Assembly: GCA_964362925.1 (NCBI GenBank)
Contig: CAYIGA010000025.1
Coordinates: forward strand, 1-6,146
Length of the DNA stretch: 6,146 nucleotides
From: JANLIQ01 sp964362925
GTDB taxonomy: Bacteria; Patescibacteriota; UBA1384; 2-12-FULL-50-11
Direction of reading: 5' to 3'
A program made the translations under genes and the position numbers. Below the pieces are notes generated by a model. That model saw only the letters and a list, made by a program, of their open reading frames with translations, searched no databases and was not told the DNA's origin. Below are positions 1 through 4,644 of the stretch, piece after piece (positions within the stretch are counted from its first letter, which is position 1; every line of letters begins with the position of its first letter).

Positions 1-176
1 GCCAAAGAAAAACTTGAAATCGTCCTTTCCGCTCCGGTTCAAGGCGAGGCGGGCGCAAGGGCGATGTGTGGGGGGAATCCCGCCCGCCGACCTGCCCGCC
101 GAAGTTTCAACGCAGGCGGGGTCCAGCCAGTTCCGTTCGGATATTTTCAAACAGACACCGCGGTTCTGTTATCTAT
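1..176. other. GC-rich apparently non-coding segment left of the tRNA
   Basis: I recognise no gene here. Two plus-strand frames are open from the window edge. One reads into a stop at 183-185, inside the tRNA, and the other runs through the tRNA. Neither translation looks like a known protein, and both pass through GC-rich repetitive sequence. A real gene tail from the left could occupy the first few dozen bases, but I cannot support one. No convincing promoter for the tRNA is visible just upstream of it. Confidence 0.5.
83..121. repeat. GC-rich direct and inverted repeat
   Basis: CCCGCCGA occurs twice (83-90 and 95-102). CCCGCC at 95-100 can pair with GGCGGG at 115-120 across a 14-nt loop. 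Alternatively CCTGC at 91-95 can pair with GCAGG at 112-116. The two pairings exclude each other. Similar GC-rich hairpin sequences recur between genes in many bacterial genomes, so this may be one copy of a dispersed repeat, but only one copy lies in this window. Confidence 0.45.
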
Positions 177-249
177 GCGCCCGTAGCTCAGTGGAAAGAG
201 TGCTTGCTTGCGGAGCAAGATGTCGCTGGTTCGAGTCCAGCCGGGCGCG
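177..249 (+). tRNA. tRNA-Arg (anticodon GCG)
   Basis: A full cloverleaf can be folded. The acceptor stem 177-183/242-248 has seven Watson-Crick pairs. The D stem is 186-189/198-201 with one G-T pair, and its loop holds GG at 193-194. The anticodon stem 203-207/215-219 is perfect and its loop 208-214 reads TTGCGGA. The variable loop is 220-224, and the T stem 225-229/237-241 carries loop TTCGAGT. The anticodon is GCG at 210-212, decoding CGC and by wobble CGU. A at tRNA position 20, C35 and the acceptor sequence all fit arginine identity. The discriminator is G249. CCA is not encoded (CAG follows) and must be added after transcription. Most bacteria use ACG here, so GCG is unusual. The gene ends 5 bp before the convergent ComF-family stop codon. 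Confidence 0.93.
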
Positions 250-254
250 CAGAG

Positions 255-935
255 TTACCCGTGGGCGACGGTTAAGGCCCAAACTTTGACCGCCCCGGCC
301 TTGCGCAAAACCTTGACCGCTTCTTTAAGGGTTGAGCCGGTCGTGATGACGTCGTCAACCAATATTACTTGTTCAGGTATTTCGATGCCGGGTTTGATCG
401 CAAAAGCTTTCGTTAAGTTCTTTTGCCGTTCGGCTCGACGGAGCTTGACTTGCGGCTTGGTGTCGCGTTTTTTAGTTAGGAGCTCGCAATAATCGTAGAC
501 TGGTTCGGCCAGTTTTTTAGCGATCAACTTGGATTGATTAAATCCTCGAGTTCGTCGTCGCTCTTTAGACAGCGGCACAGCTGCCACCGCCCACTCGCCT
601 CTGGGCAAGCGAGCCAGAACTTTTTTCTGGTAATATCGAGCTAGAAAATTAACAGCATCGGTATGACCCCGATATTTAATCTGATGGATTAGTTCTCGAG
701 CGGCCGGAGCGGCGTAACTGAAAAGGGTCGTCAGCCCATCTAATTTTAGTTGTTCCTTATGCTTGGCACAGAGGCCGTCGCTACCCGCCTTGCCACAAAA
801 ACAGAGCTCTTCCCTCTGCGTCAGCAGATCTCGGCGACAGGGCGAACAAATCCAATCCGATTCCTGGCCACAGCCGAGACAGCAGATCGGCATAATCAAA
901 GATATTATATTTCGCCCTAAATTATTAATAGGCAT
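255..935 (-). CDS. ComF family phosphoribosyltransferase-like protein
   Basis: This 226-residue protein has the two-part layout of the ComF/GntX family. The N-terminal part carries cysteine pairs typical of a zinc ribbon (Cys18, 19, 22, 30, 33, then Cys45, 47, 56). The rest is a type I phosphoribosyltransferase fold. The family signature PLSKERRRTRGFNQS is at 121-135 and the PRPP-binding loop ILVDDVITTGST at 191-202. Length is normal for the family. In naturally competent bacteria ComF proteins act in the cytoplasm to help process incoming single-stranded DNA; the exact chemistry is not settled. The start is ATG at 933-935. A second ATG 14 codons in would still keep all cysteines, and neither has a clear Shine-Dalgarno. 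The gene is divergent from the heat-shock gene and converges on the tRNA. Pilus-type genes about 2 kb away fit a DNA-uptake role, but that link is inference. Confidence 0.93.
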   Translation of the reverse strand: MPINNLGRNIISLIMPICCLGCGQESDWICSPCRRDLLTQREELCFCGKAGSDGLCAKHKEQLKLDGLTTLFSYAAPAARELIHQIKYRGHTDAVNFLARYYQKKVLARLPRGEWAVAAVPLSKERRRTRGFNQSKLIAKKLAEPVYDYCELLTKKRDTKPQVKLRRAERQKNLTKAFAIKPGIEIPEQVILVDDVITTGSTLKEAVKVLRKAGAVKVWALTVAHG

Positions 936-944
936 TTTCTTTAC

Positions 945-973
945 TTGACGACCTTAATCATTAGACAGACAAT
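945..973 (+). promoter_or_regulatory. Candidate promoter of the small heat-shock gene
   Basis: TTGACG (945-950, five of six matches to the -35 consensus) is followed after exactly 17 bp by GACAAT (968-973, four of six matches to the -10). Transcription would begin near 979-982, only a few bases before the ATG at 984. The message would then be nearly leaderless, which agrees with the lack of a Shine-Dalgarno. The same 48-bp gap must also hold the divergent promoter for the ComF-family gene, which I could not identify. Confidence 0.5.
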
Positions 974-983
974 ACATACACTA

Positions 984-1364
984 ATGGCACGCAAAGAAGA
1001 AATAGTCACCGAAGAGTGGCTCGAGGATGAAGAAGAGGGTCAGCTAGCGATCGACGCCTACCAGGACGACGACAGCGTCATCATCAAGGCGCCAATTGCC
1101 GGGGTTAATGCCGAAGACTTGGAGATCCAAATCACCGACGAAGTCGTGACGGTTAAAGGCGCTCGTAAAAACGAAACTGAAGCGGCTCGAGAGAACTATT
1201 TTGTCCAAGAGTGCTACTGGGGTTCGTTTATGCGTTCTTACATTTTGCCGGTGCCGGTTGACGCCGCCAAGGCCGAGGCGAGTATGCGGAACGGCATTTT
1301 GACGATCAAAATTTCCAAACAAGAAAAAACTAAAACCCGAGTTTTGACAGTTAAAGTTGAGTAG
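984..1364 (+). CDS. Hsp20/alpha-crystallin family small heat-shock protein
   Basis: This 126-residue protein matches the small heat-shock family. These are ATP-independent cytoplasmic chaperones that hold unfolding proteins as large oligomers. A short acidic N-terminal arm (residues 1-20) leads into the alpha-crystallin domain at about 20-112. That domain includes the stretch around KAPIAGVNAEDLEI (35-48) and the family hallmark MRNGILTI (101-108). The C-terminal tail is short and basic. It ends TVKVE, where VKV could serve as the I/V-x-I/V oligomer contact. I chose ATG at 984. The frame is open to a TTG at 945, but that codon is part of the likely -35 box, and residues 1-13 of the longer form do not resemble the family. 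The gene stands alone, and no heat-shock operator such as CIRCE is visible. Confidence 0.93.
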   Translation: MARKEEIVTEEWLEDEEEGQLAIDAYQDDDSVIIKAPIAGVNAEDLEIQITDEVVTVKGARKNETEAARENYFVQECYWGSFMRSYILPVPVDAAKAEASMRNGILTIKISKQEKTKTRVLTVKVE

Positions 1365-1373
1365 GATCCGGGG

Positions 1374-1435
1374 CAAGGCGAAAGGTGAAACTTAAACCTA
1401 GCTTACTCGCCTTGAATCTTCGGTTCTTTTGCGAG
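1374..1435 (+). promoter_or_regulatory. Inverted repeats in the gap before the solute-binding protein gene
   Basis: CAAGGCGA (1374-1381) is perfectly complementary to TCGCCTTG (1407-1414), giving an 8-bp stem. A small inner stem AGGT/ACCT (1383-1386/1396-1399) fits in its loop. An alternative stem CTCGC/GCGAG (1406-1410/1431-1435) uses the same middle arm, so the two folds compete. Only a four-T run (1427-1430) is nearby, so this is not a clear intrinsic terminator. It could end the heat-shock transcript or act in the leader of the next gene. The function is unproven. Confidence 0.35.
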
Positions 1436-1448
1436 ACGCTTAGTTGAC

Positions 1449-2840
1449 ATGAAGAGGGGGCTTATTTTCGCGCTGATCGGAGTGTTTGTTTTAGTTGTGG
1501 CCGTAGTGTTGATAACGGCTCTGGCGGACGGTAAAAAATCCTCAACGACCGACACCACCCTGACAATTTGGTCGCCGTTTGACGAAGCCGATATCTACAA
1601 ACAAATTAGCGATCAATTTTTAGCCGAAAACCCAACCGTTAGGCTGTCTTATAAGTACGTCCAAGCCACCGATGCCAAAGATTACGAGTCTAAAGTCGTT
1701 GACGCTATCGCCGGTGGCAATGGGCCGGATATTTGGCTAATTCGGACCGACTGGCTGTCTAAACACCAAACAAAGTTGATCCCATCGACCAAATATATTG
1801 ACTTAAGCAAAGCCAAAAACACCGAAACCGAAGCGGCCGAAGAGTATTTTGGCGTCAACATCGCCGGCCAGAACCTCCGTGATGGAGCGCTCTACGGCTT
1901 TCCGCTGGCAGTTGATTCGCTGGCGCTTTATATCAACACCAAAGTTGTTAACGATACTATCAATGCTTTGTCGGAAAGTAATAGCGCCGAGGCGGAAAAA
2001 TTAAACACTATCCCCACCACTTGGGACGCGCTAGCCACTTGGAGCCGTCTGCTAACCAAAAAAGACTCAAGAGGGAATATTAATATCGCCGGTCTGGCGC
2101 TCGGCACAACTGGCAACAGCTATGCTCCGGTCGACATCTATCTTGGCCTACTAGCCCAAAACGGCGGCAGAATCTTTACCGAGGATGAAAAAAGCGTCGC
2201 CCTCCATTTAATCGGGCTGATTGATGGCAAAAATAGTACTCCCGGGCTACAGGCATTGACTATTTTCAGCTCCTTTGCTCGCCCTGTCGACCCTAACTAC
2301 TCGTGGAACGCTGGTCTTGGCGATCCAGTCACAATGTTCGTTAATAATAAACTAGCGCTGACACATGGCTACTCGACGCTCTCCAGAGACATTAAGAAAG
2401 CCAATAAAGACTTTGATGCCGTCAAGATCGTCCCCTTGCCCCAAGCGAGCGACCCGGCCATTACCAACAAGCGTATTGACGCCGCCAACTACTGGACTCA
2501 CGTTGTCTCTAAATACTCCAACAAACCATTGGTTGCTTGGACTTATCTCCAAAAACTCGGCCCGGCTGGCTCGCAAAAATACGGTCAACTGACCGGTAAG
2601 CCGTCGTTTATCCAGGCCCAAGACGCGACCGTTAAATTGAGTTCGGCGAGTCTCGGCGATACCGATCTGTTCGCCCAACAAGCCGCTTTCGCCCCAGTTG
2701 TTTTTAAACCAGATTGGCAAGCTAGTGACGAGATAATTCAAGATATGCTTAACCAAGCGCTCTTGCCCAACCAATCGCTCCAGGCGGCTGTTGATAGCGC
2801 CGCCGAACGACTCAAAGCTTTAATCTCAACTGGAAGTTGA
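1449..2840 (+). CDS. Extracellular solute-binding protein (ABC sugar-type, family 1)
   Basis: This 463-residue protein resembles the binding proteins of sugar-type ABC importers, usually 400-450 residues. The N-terminus is a basic MKRG followed by a hydrophobic segment (5-24) and an ALA-D site at 24-27, so it is either cleaved by signal peptidase I or stays as a membrane anchor. There is no lipobox cysteine. The mature part opens with TLTIWSPFDEADIY (37-50) and has the family-typical GGNGPDIW at 89-96. Aromatic and DP/NY-rich stretches in the second half fit a two-lobed ligand-binding fold. The ligand cannot be told from sequence. No permease or ATPase gene is adjacent, so it is an orphan receptor within this window. 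No Shine-Dalgarno or clear promoter precedes ATG 1449. The 3' end, including the TGA stop, lies in a perfect hairpin. A pilin gene begins 63 bp downstream. Confidence 0.88.
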   Translation: MKRGLIFALIGVFVLVVAVVLITALADGKKSSTTDTTLTIWSPFDEADIYKQISDQFLAENPTVRLSYKYVQATDAKDYESKVVDAIAGGNGPDIWLIRTDWLSKHQTKLIPSTKYIDLSKAKNTETEAAEEYFGVNIAGQNLRDGALYGFPLAVDSLALYINTKVVNDTINALSESNSAEAEKLNTIPTTWDALATWSRLLTKKDSRGNINIAGLALGTTGNSYAPVDIYLGLLAQNGGRIFTEDEKSVALHLIGLIDGKNSTPGLQALTIFSSFARPVDPNYSWNAGLGDPVTMFVNNKLALTHGYSTLSRDIKKANKDFDAVKIVPLPQASDPAITNKRIDAANYWTHVVSKYSNKPLVAWTYLQKLGPAGSQKYGQLTGKPSFIQAQDATVKLSSASLGDTDLFAQQAAFAPVVFKPDWQASDEIIQDMLNQALLPNQSLQAAVDSAAERLKALISTGS

Positions 2841-2849
2841 GATTAAAGC
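2817..2849 (+). terminator. Perfect 15-bp hairpin spanning the stop codon
   Basis: The arm 2817-2831 (GCTTTAATCTCAACT) pairs perfectly with 2835-2849 around the 3-nt loop GGA. The TGA stop of the solute-binding protein gene (2838-2840) lies inside the 3' arm. No T-run follows, so classical intrinsic termination is uncertain. The hairpin could instead protect the mRNA 3' end or separate this gene's expression from the pilin array. The structure is certain; the role is inferred. Confidence 0.6.
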
Positions 2850-2850
2850 A

Positions 2851-2929
2851 GAATTAAGAATGAAGACGAGTACATATTCGATTTGCTCACAAATGGTCGC
2901 AAAATGAAGAATTTAGAATTAAGATTAAG
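2851..2929 (+). repeat. Degenerate 7-bp GAATTAA-type repeats
   Basis: Units of seven bases recur: GAATTAA and GAATGAA in tandem (2851-2864), then GAATTTA, GAATTAA and GATTAAG in tandem (2909-2929). The second block lies within the first codons of the pilin gene. Reverse-complement-type units (ATTCTAT/ATTCCTT) follow at 2969-3001, and the two sets can pair: 2909-2918 with 2970-2979 at 9 of 10 positions. Confidence 0.5.
2860..2906 (+). promoter_or_regulatory. Leader element copy 1 with hairpin touching the ATG
   Basis: This 47-bp stretch aligns without gaps to 6101-6146, with 33 of 46 bases identical. TTTGC (2882-2886) pairs with GCAAA (2899-2903) across a 12-nt loop, and the 3' arm directly abuts the ATG at 2904. 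A 15-codon open frame runs from ATG 2860 to TGA 2905-2907, overlapping the pilin start as ATGA. Differences from the third copy fall mostly at second codon positions, so a conserved peptide is unlikely. There is no Shine-Dalgarno. Confidence 0.55.
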
Positions 2930-3338
2930 ACACCCACTTAAATCGACACAGGAATTTTATTTGGTTTTATTCTATATTCTATATTCCTTATTCCTTATTC
3001 TGCCGGCTACGCCGGCTTTGGCTCAAGGCAAGTTCCAGCCCGGCCTGCCGATTGGTGATTGCGCCGAAGAAATTAAAAAAGCTAACAGTGGCAAATGCCC
3101 AGAAGTTCCAGTCACCTTCCAAGAATATTTCTCCTCCTTGGTCAACGTCGGCATCATTGTCGCCATTGCTATCTCGGTCTTAATCACCGTTTACGCCGGT
3201 ATTCTCTACGCCCAATCCCAAGGCGAAGCGAGCAAGATCGCCCTAGCCAAAGAACTGATCGCTGGTTGTTTGACTGGCTTGGCAATCTTGTTGCTAATTA
3301 AGCTAATTCTGCCGACGCTAGGAATTTCGACTAACTAA
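2904..3338 (+). CDS. Small two-helix pilin-like protein 1 (TrbC/VirB2-like)
   Basis: This 144-residue exported protein resembles the small pilins of type IV secretion systems. The signal peptide has a hydrophobic core at 18-33 and an ALA-Q cleavage site at 38-41. A short mature N-terminal segment follows with two cysteines (53 and 65) that could form a disulfide. Two transmembrane helices (about 80-102 and 117-138) are joined by a polar turn, QSQGEASK (104-111). This is the same plan as the three pilin-like proteins downstream, but here GE replaces the usual GD. Two starts are possible: ATG 2904, which the leader element abuts, or TTG 2961, which has AGGA 7 bp upstream and gives a compact 20-residue signal peptide. 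The signal-peptide core is encoded by a 7-bp tandem repeat. The stop overlaps the next ATG as TAATG. Pilin identity is by family resemblance only. Confidence 0.68.
   Translation: MKNLELRLRHPLKSTQEFYLVLFYILYSLFLILPATPALAQGKFQPGLPIGDCAEEIKKANSGKCPEVPVTFQEYFSSLVNVGIIVAIAISVLITVYAGILYAQSQGEASKIALAKELIAGCLTGLAILLLIKLILPTLGISTN
2969..3001 (+). repeat. 7-bp tandem repeat in the signal-peptide coding region
   Basis: Two units of ATTCTAT (2969-2982) and two of ATTCCTT (2983-2996) follow in tandem, then a partial ATTCT (2997-3001). Together they encode most of the hydrophobic core of the pilin 1 signal peptide. Seven is not a multiple of three, so gain or loss of one unit would shift the frame. Confidence 0.75.
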
Positions 3339-3423
3339 TGAAAGCGATTACGGAGTCGATGTCGAGCCGCTTGTCGGCGAGAGCTATGTCGCAAGCAAGC
3401 TTACTCGCTGGGGTCGTAAAATG
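3338..3423 (+). promoter_or_regulatory. Leader element copy 2, split by a 40-bp insert
   Basis: The left part (3338-3360) resembles the left part of the copy at 6101, sharing CGATTAC and TCGAT. The right part (3401-3423) matches that copy's TTACTCRCTGGRGT-CGTAAAATG segment with two substitutions and a 1-nt gap. TTAC (3401-3404) pairs with GTAA (3416-3419) across an 11-nt loop just before ATG 3421. Between the halves lie 40 bp (3361-3400) absent from the other copies, including a small hairpin GCTTG/CAAGC (3369-3373/3392-3396). Confidence 0.5.
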
Positions 3424-3424
3424 A
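3338..3424 (+). CDS. Possible 28-residue mini-ORF between pilin genes
   Basis: This short frame starts at an ATG overlapping the previous gene's stop (TAATG, 3336-3340) and ends in a TGA overlapping the next gene's ATG (ATGA, 3421-3424). Such linking would couple translation of pilins 1 and 2 through it. The peptide is serine- and alanine-rich (starts MKAITESMSS, ends LLAGVVK), has no recognisable domain and matches no family I know. Most of it lies over the leader element, so the frame may be incidental. Confidence 0.3.
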   Translation: MKAITESMSSRLSARAMSQASLLAGVVK

Positions 3425-3759
3425 TCGATCAAGCATTTTCAATATTTATTGGCCGAGCCATGGCCGCTACCGACGATATTAAACTGACATTGCCAGAATC
3501 AATAACGCTAGAGAAAGACGTTGGATTAAGCAAGCTCTGGAACGATGTTAGCGGTCTGGTCTTTGCCTTCTTGGCGGCAATGGCCTTCATTAGCATTATT
3601 TATTCCGGCGTAATGATGATTACCAGTGGCGGCGACGCCGAAAAATTTGCTGTCGGCAAAAAGAATTTGATCTGGTCGATTATCGGTATTGTCGTCGTCG
3701 CTCTCTCCTATTTGATCTTACAATTTGTCGGAGCGCTAACCGGGGAGATTGTTAAATGA
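3421..3759 (+). CDS. Small two-helix pilin-like protein 2 (TrbC/VirB2-like)
   Basis: This 112-residue protein has two predicted transmembrane helices, about 44-63 and 84-104. Between them is the turn SGVMMITSGGDAEKFAVGKK (62-81), nearly the same turn as in pilin-like protein 4. The short N-terminus MIDQAFSIFIGRAMA (1-15) ends in AMA-A and may be an unusual compact leader peptide. It has no lysine and only a modest hydrophobic run. Proteins of this plan are commonly annotated as type IV secretion pilins in Patescibacteria. They would sit in the inner membrane before assembly. The start ATG 3421 overlaps the mini-ORF's TGA, and the stop overlaps the next ATG as ATGA (3756-3759), so expression is probably coupled. 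There is no Shine-Dalgarno; a leader hairpin abuts the start. Confidence 0.72.
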   Translation: MIDQAFSIFIGRAMAATDDIKLTLPESITLEKDVGLSKLWNDVSGLVFAFLAAMAFISIIYSGVMMITSGGDAEKFAVGKKNLIWSIIGIVVVALSYLILQFVGALTGEIVK

Positions 3760-4100
3760 ATTGGCCGTCTCTGGAAAATTTGTTTATTGCGCCTTGTTTT
3801 CGAAAAGTCACAACATACCACCTGCAAAATGGGACTGTCATTAAAGCCGATGATAGCGTCCAAAATTGCCTTATGACTAGCATCTGGCATTACGGCTGGC
3901 TACTAACGGGTGTGGCGGCGATTGTCTGTTTTGCCTATATTATCCGCGCTGGTTACATTATGTTTACGGCTTTCGGCGACGAAGCCAAACACGCGATGGG
4001 CAAAAAGACCCTGCTTTACGCCATTATCGGCCTAGCCATTGCCATCGCCTCGGGGTTTATAATTAACTTCTTTGTCGGATTATTAGGTTATACGCCCTAA
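3756..4100 (+). CDS. Small two-helix pilin-like protein 3, divergent
   Basis: This 114-residue protein keeps the array's plan, with helices at about 47-68 and 86-110 and the turn RAGYIMFTAFGDEAKHAMGKK (64-84 region, GDEAK at 74-78). The N-terminal 45 residues are unlike its neighbours. There is no signal-peptide-like leader, and Cys14 and Cys38 lie in what would be the exported segment. That may mean a capping or minor subunit, or a topology set by the first helix alone, but this is inference. It starts 4 bp inside the previous gene (ATGA), so translation is likely coupled. A 122-bp gap with promoter-like sequence follows, which probably ends this transcription unit or adds a second start for pilin-like gene 4. 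Pilin assignment rests on resemblance and position. Confidence 0.62.
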   Translation: MNWPSLENLFIAPCFRKVTTYHLQNGTVIKADDSVQNCLMTSIWHYGWLLTGVAAIVCFAYIIRAGYIMFTAFGDEAKHAMGKKTLLYAIIGLAIAIASGFIINFFVGLLGYTP

Positions 4101-4133
4101 CCAATTTAACTCACTCTTATAAAATACGGGCTC

Positions 4134-4162
4134 TTGACAGCATCGGAATAAACTAGAAATAT
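4134..4162 (+). promoter_or_regulatory. Candidate promoter for pilin-like gene 4
   Basis: TTGACA (4134-4139) is a perfect -35 match in an AT-rich gap. The -10 is unclear: AAATAT (4157-4162) has the right 17-bp spacing but only three matches, while TATGAA (4160-4165) is a better match at 20 bp. Transcription from here would give a leader of roughly 50 bases. An ATTAAT-AA-ATTAAT dyad (4186-4199) lies in that leader. Confidence 0.45.
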
Positions 4163-4206
4163 GAATACATATGGTAATGTTTCTCATTAATAAATTAATT
4201 TGACTT

Positions 4207-4218
4207 AGGAGGAGAAGG
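4207..4218 (+). promoter_or_regulatory. Strong Shine-Dalgarno of pilin-like gene 4
   Basis: AGGAGGAGAAGG contains a perfect AGGAGG (4207-4212), ten bases before the ATG at 4223, and a second purine box closer in. It is the only strong ribosome-binding site in the window and fixes this start. It suggests much higher translation than for the other genes. Confidence 0.85.
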
Positions 4219-4222
4219 AATA

Positions 4223-4600
4223 ATGATTGATAAATTAAGCTGGTTTTTTATCGACATGGCGTACGCTCAGGGTACTTTTGGTCCTAATCAAGGTAACAGG
4301 TTTTTTAATCTTTTTAACCCATTTAGCGCCGTTACTGGTAACAATGCTCAGGCGACGTTCGGCCTAGTGATCACTCGGGTAACATTTTGGTTGGTCGCAA
4401 TTGCGTCCGTAATCGCCTTTATATATTTAGTAGTTAGCGGAATACAGTATATTACTGCCGGTGGCGACGCCGAAAAAGCAACCAAAGCCCGATCGGGGAT
4501 TCTGAATGCGATCATCGGCATAGTTGTGATTGCTTTGGCTTGGGTTGTCGTCAGCTTCGCGGCTGGCTTGGGCAAGAATCTTGGCGGCATCAACAACTGA
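4223..4600 (+). CDS. Small two-helix pilin-like protein 4, probable major pilin
   Basis: This 125-residue protein has a compact N-terminal leader MIDKLSWFFIDMAYA (1-15) ending in an AYA-Q site. A Gly/Asn/Phe-rich segment (16-50) follows, then two transmembrane helices (about 53-72 and 94-114). The turn between them, SGIQYITAGGDAEKATKAR (72-90), carries GGDAEK at 80-85. It ends in a small Gly/Asn tail. The layout matches TrbC/VirB2-like pilins, which form the shaft of conjugative-type pili; VirB2 itself is processed and packed as a two-helix hairpin. Its strong Shine-Dalgarno and own promoter-like sequence, unlike the three upstream paralogs, suggest it is the abundant subunit. It converges on the ATPase gene with a 44-bp gap, in which I see no clear terminator. 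Confidence 0.75.
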   Translation: MIDKLSWFFIDMAYAQGTFGPNQGNRFFNLFNPFSAVTGNNAQATFGLVITRVTFWLVAIASVIAFIYLVVSGIQYITAGGDAEKATKARSGILNAIIGIVVIALAWVVVSFAAGLGKNLGGINN

Positions 4601-4644
4601 TAGTAAACGGAAAGCGGTTCGTCTCCAATTTTGTCCTTAGGATC

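Noticed and set aside
1..289. Two plus-strand open frames running from the left edge into or through the tRNA
   Set aside because: They cross GC-rich repeats and a well-folded tRNA and give no recognisable protein.
945..983. Longer heat-shock protein starting at TTG 945
   Set aside because: The TTG is part of the likely -35 box, and the extra 13 residues do not resemble the family's N-terminus.
2352..2774. Minus-strand open frame inside the solute-binding protein gene
   Set aside because: It is a shadow of a clearly coding plus-strand gene and resembles nothing known.
2860..2907. Conserved 15-codon leader peptide before pilin-like gene 1
   Set aside because: The third leader copy has ATA instead of ATG, and differences fall mainly at second codon positions, so the peptide itself does not look conserved.
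3002..3016. GCCGGC-TAC-GCCGGC hairpin as an early terminator in pilin-like gene 1
   Set aside because: It encodes the signal-peptide end (PATPA), the stem is only 6 bp and no T-run follows.
4601..4644. Shared terminator between pilin-like gene 4 and the ATPase gene
   Set aside because: I found no stem longer than a few base pairs followed by a T-run on either strand.
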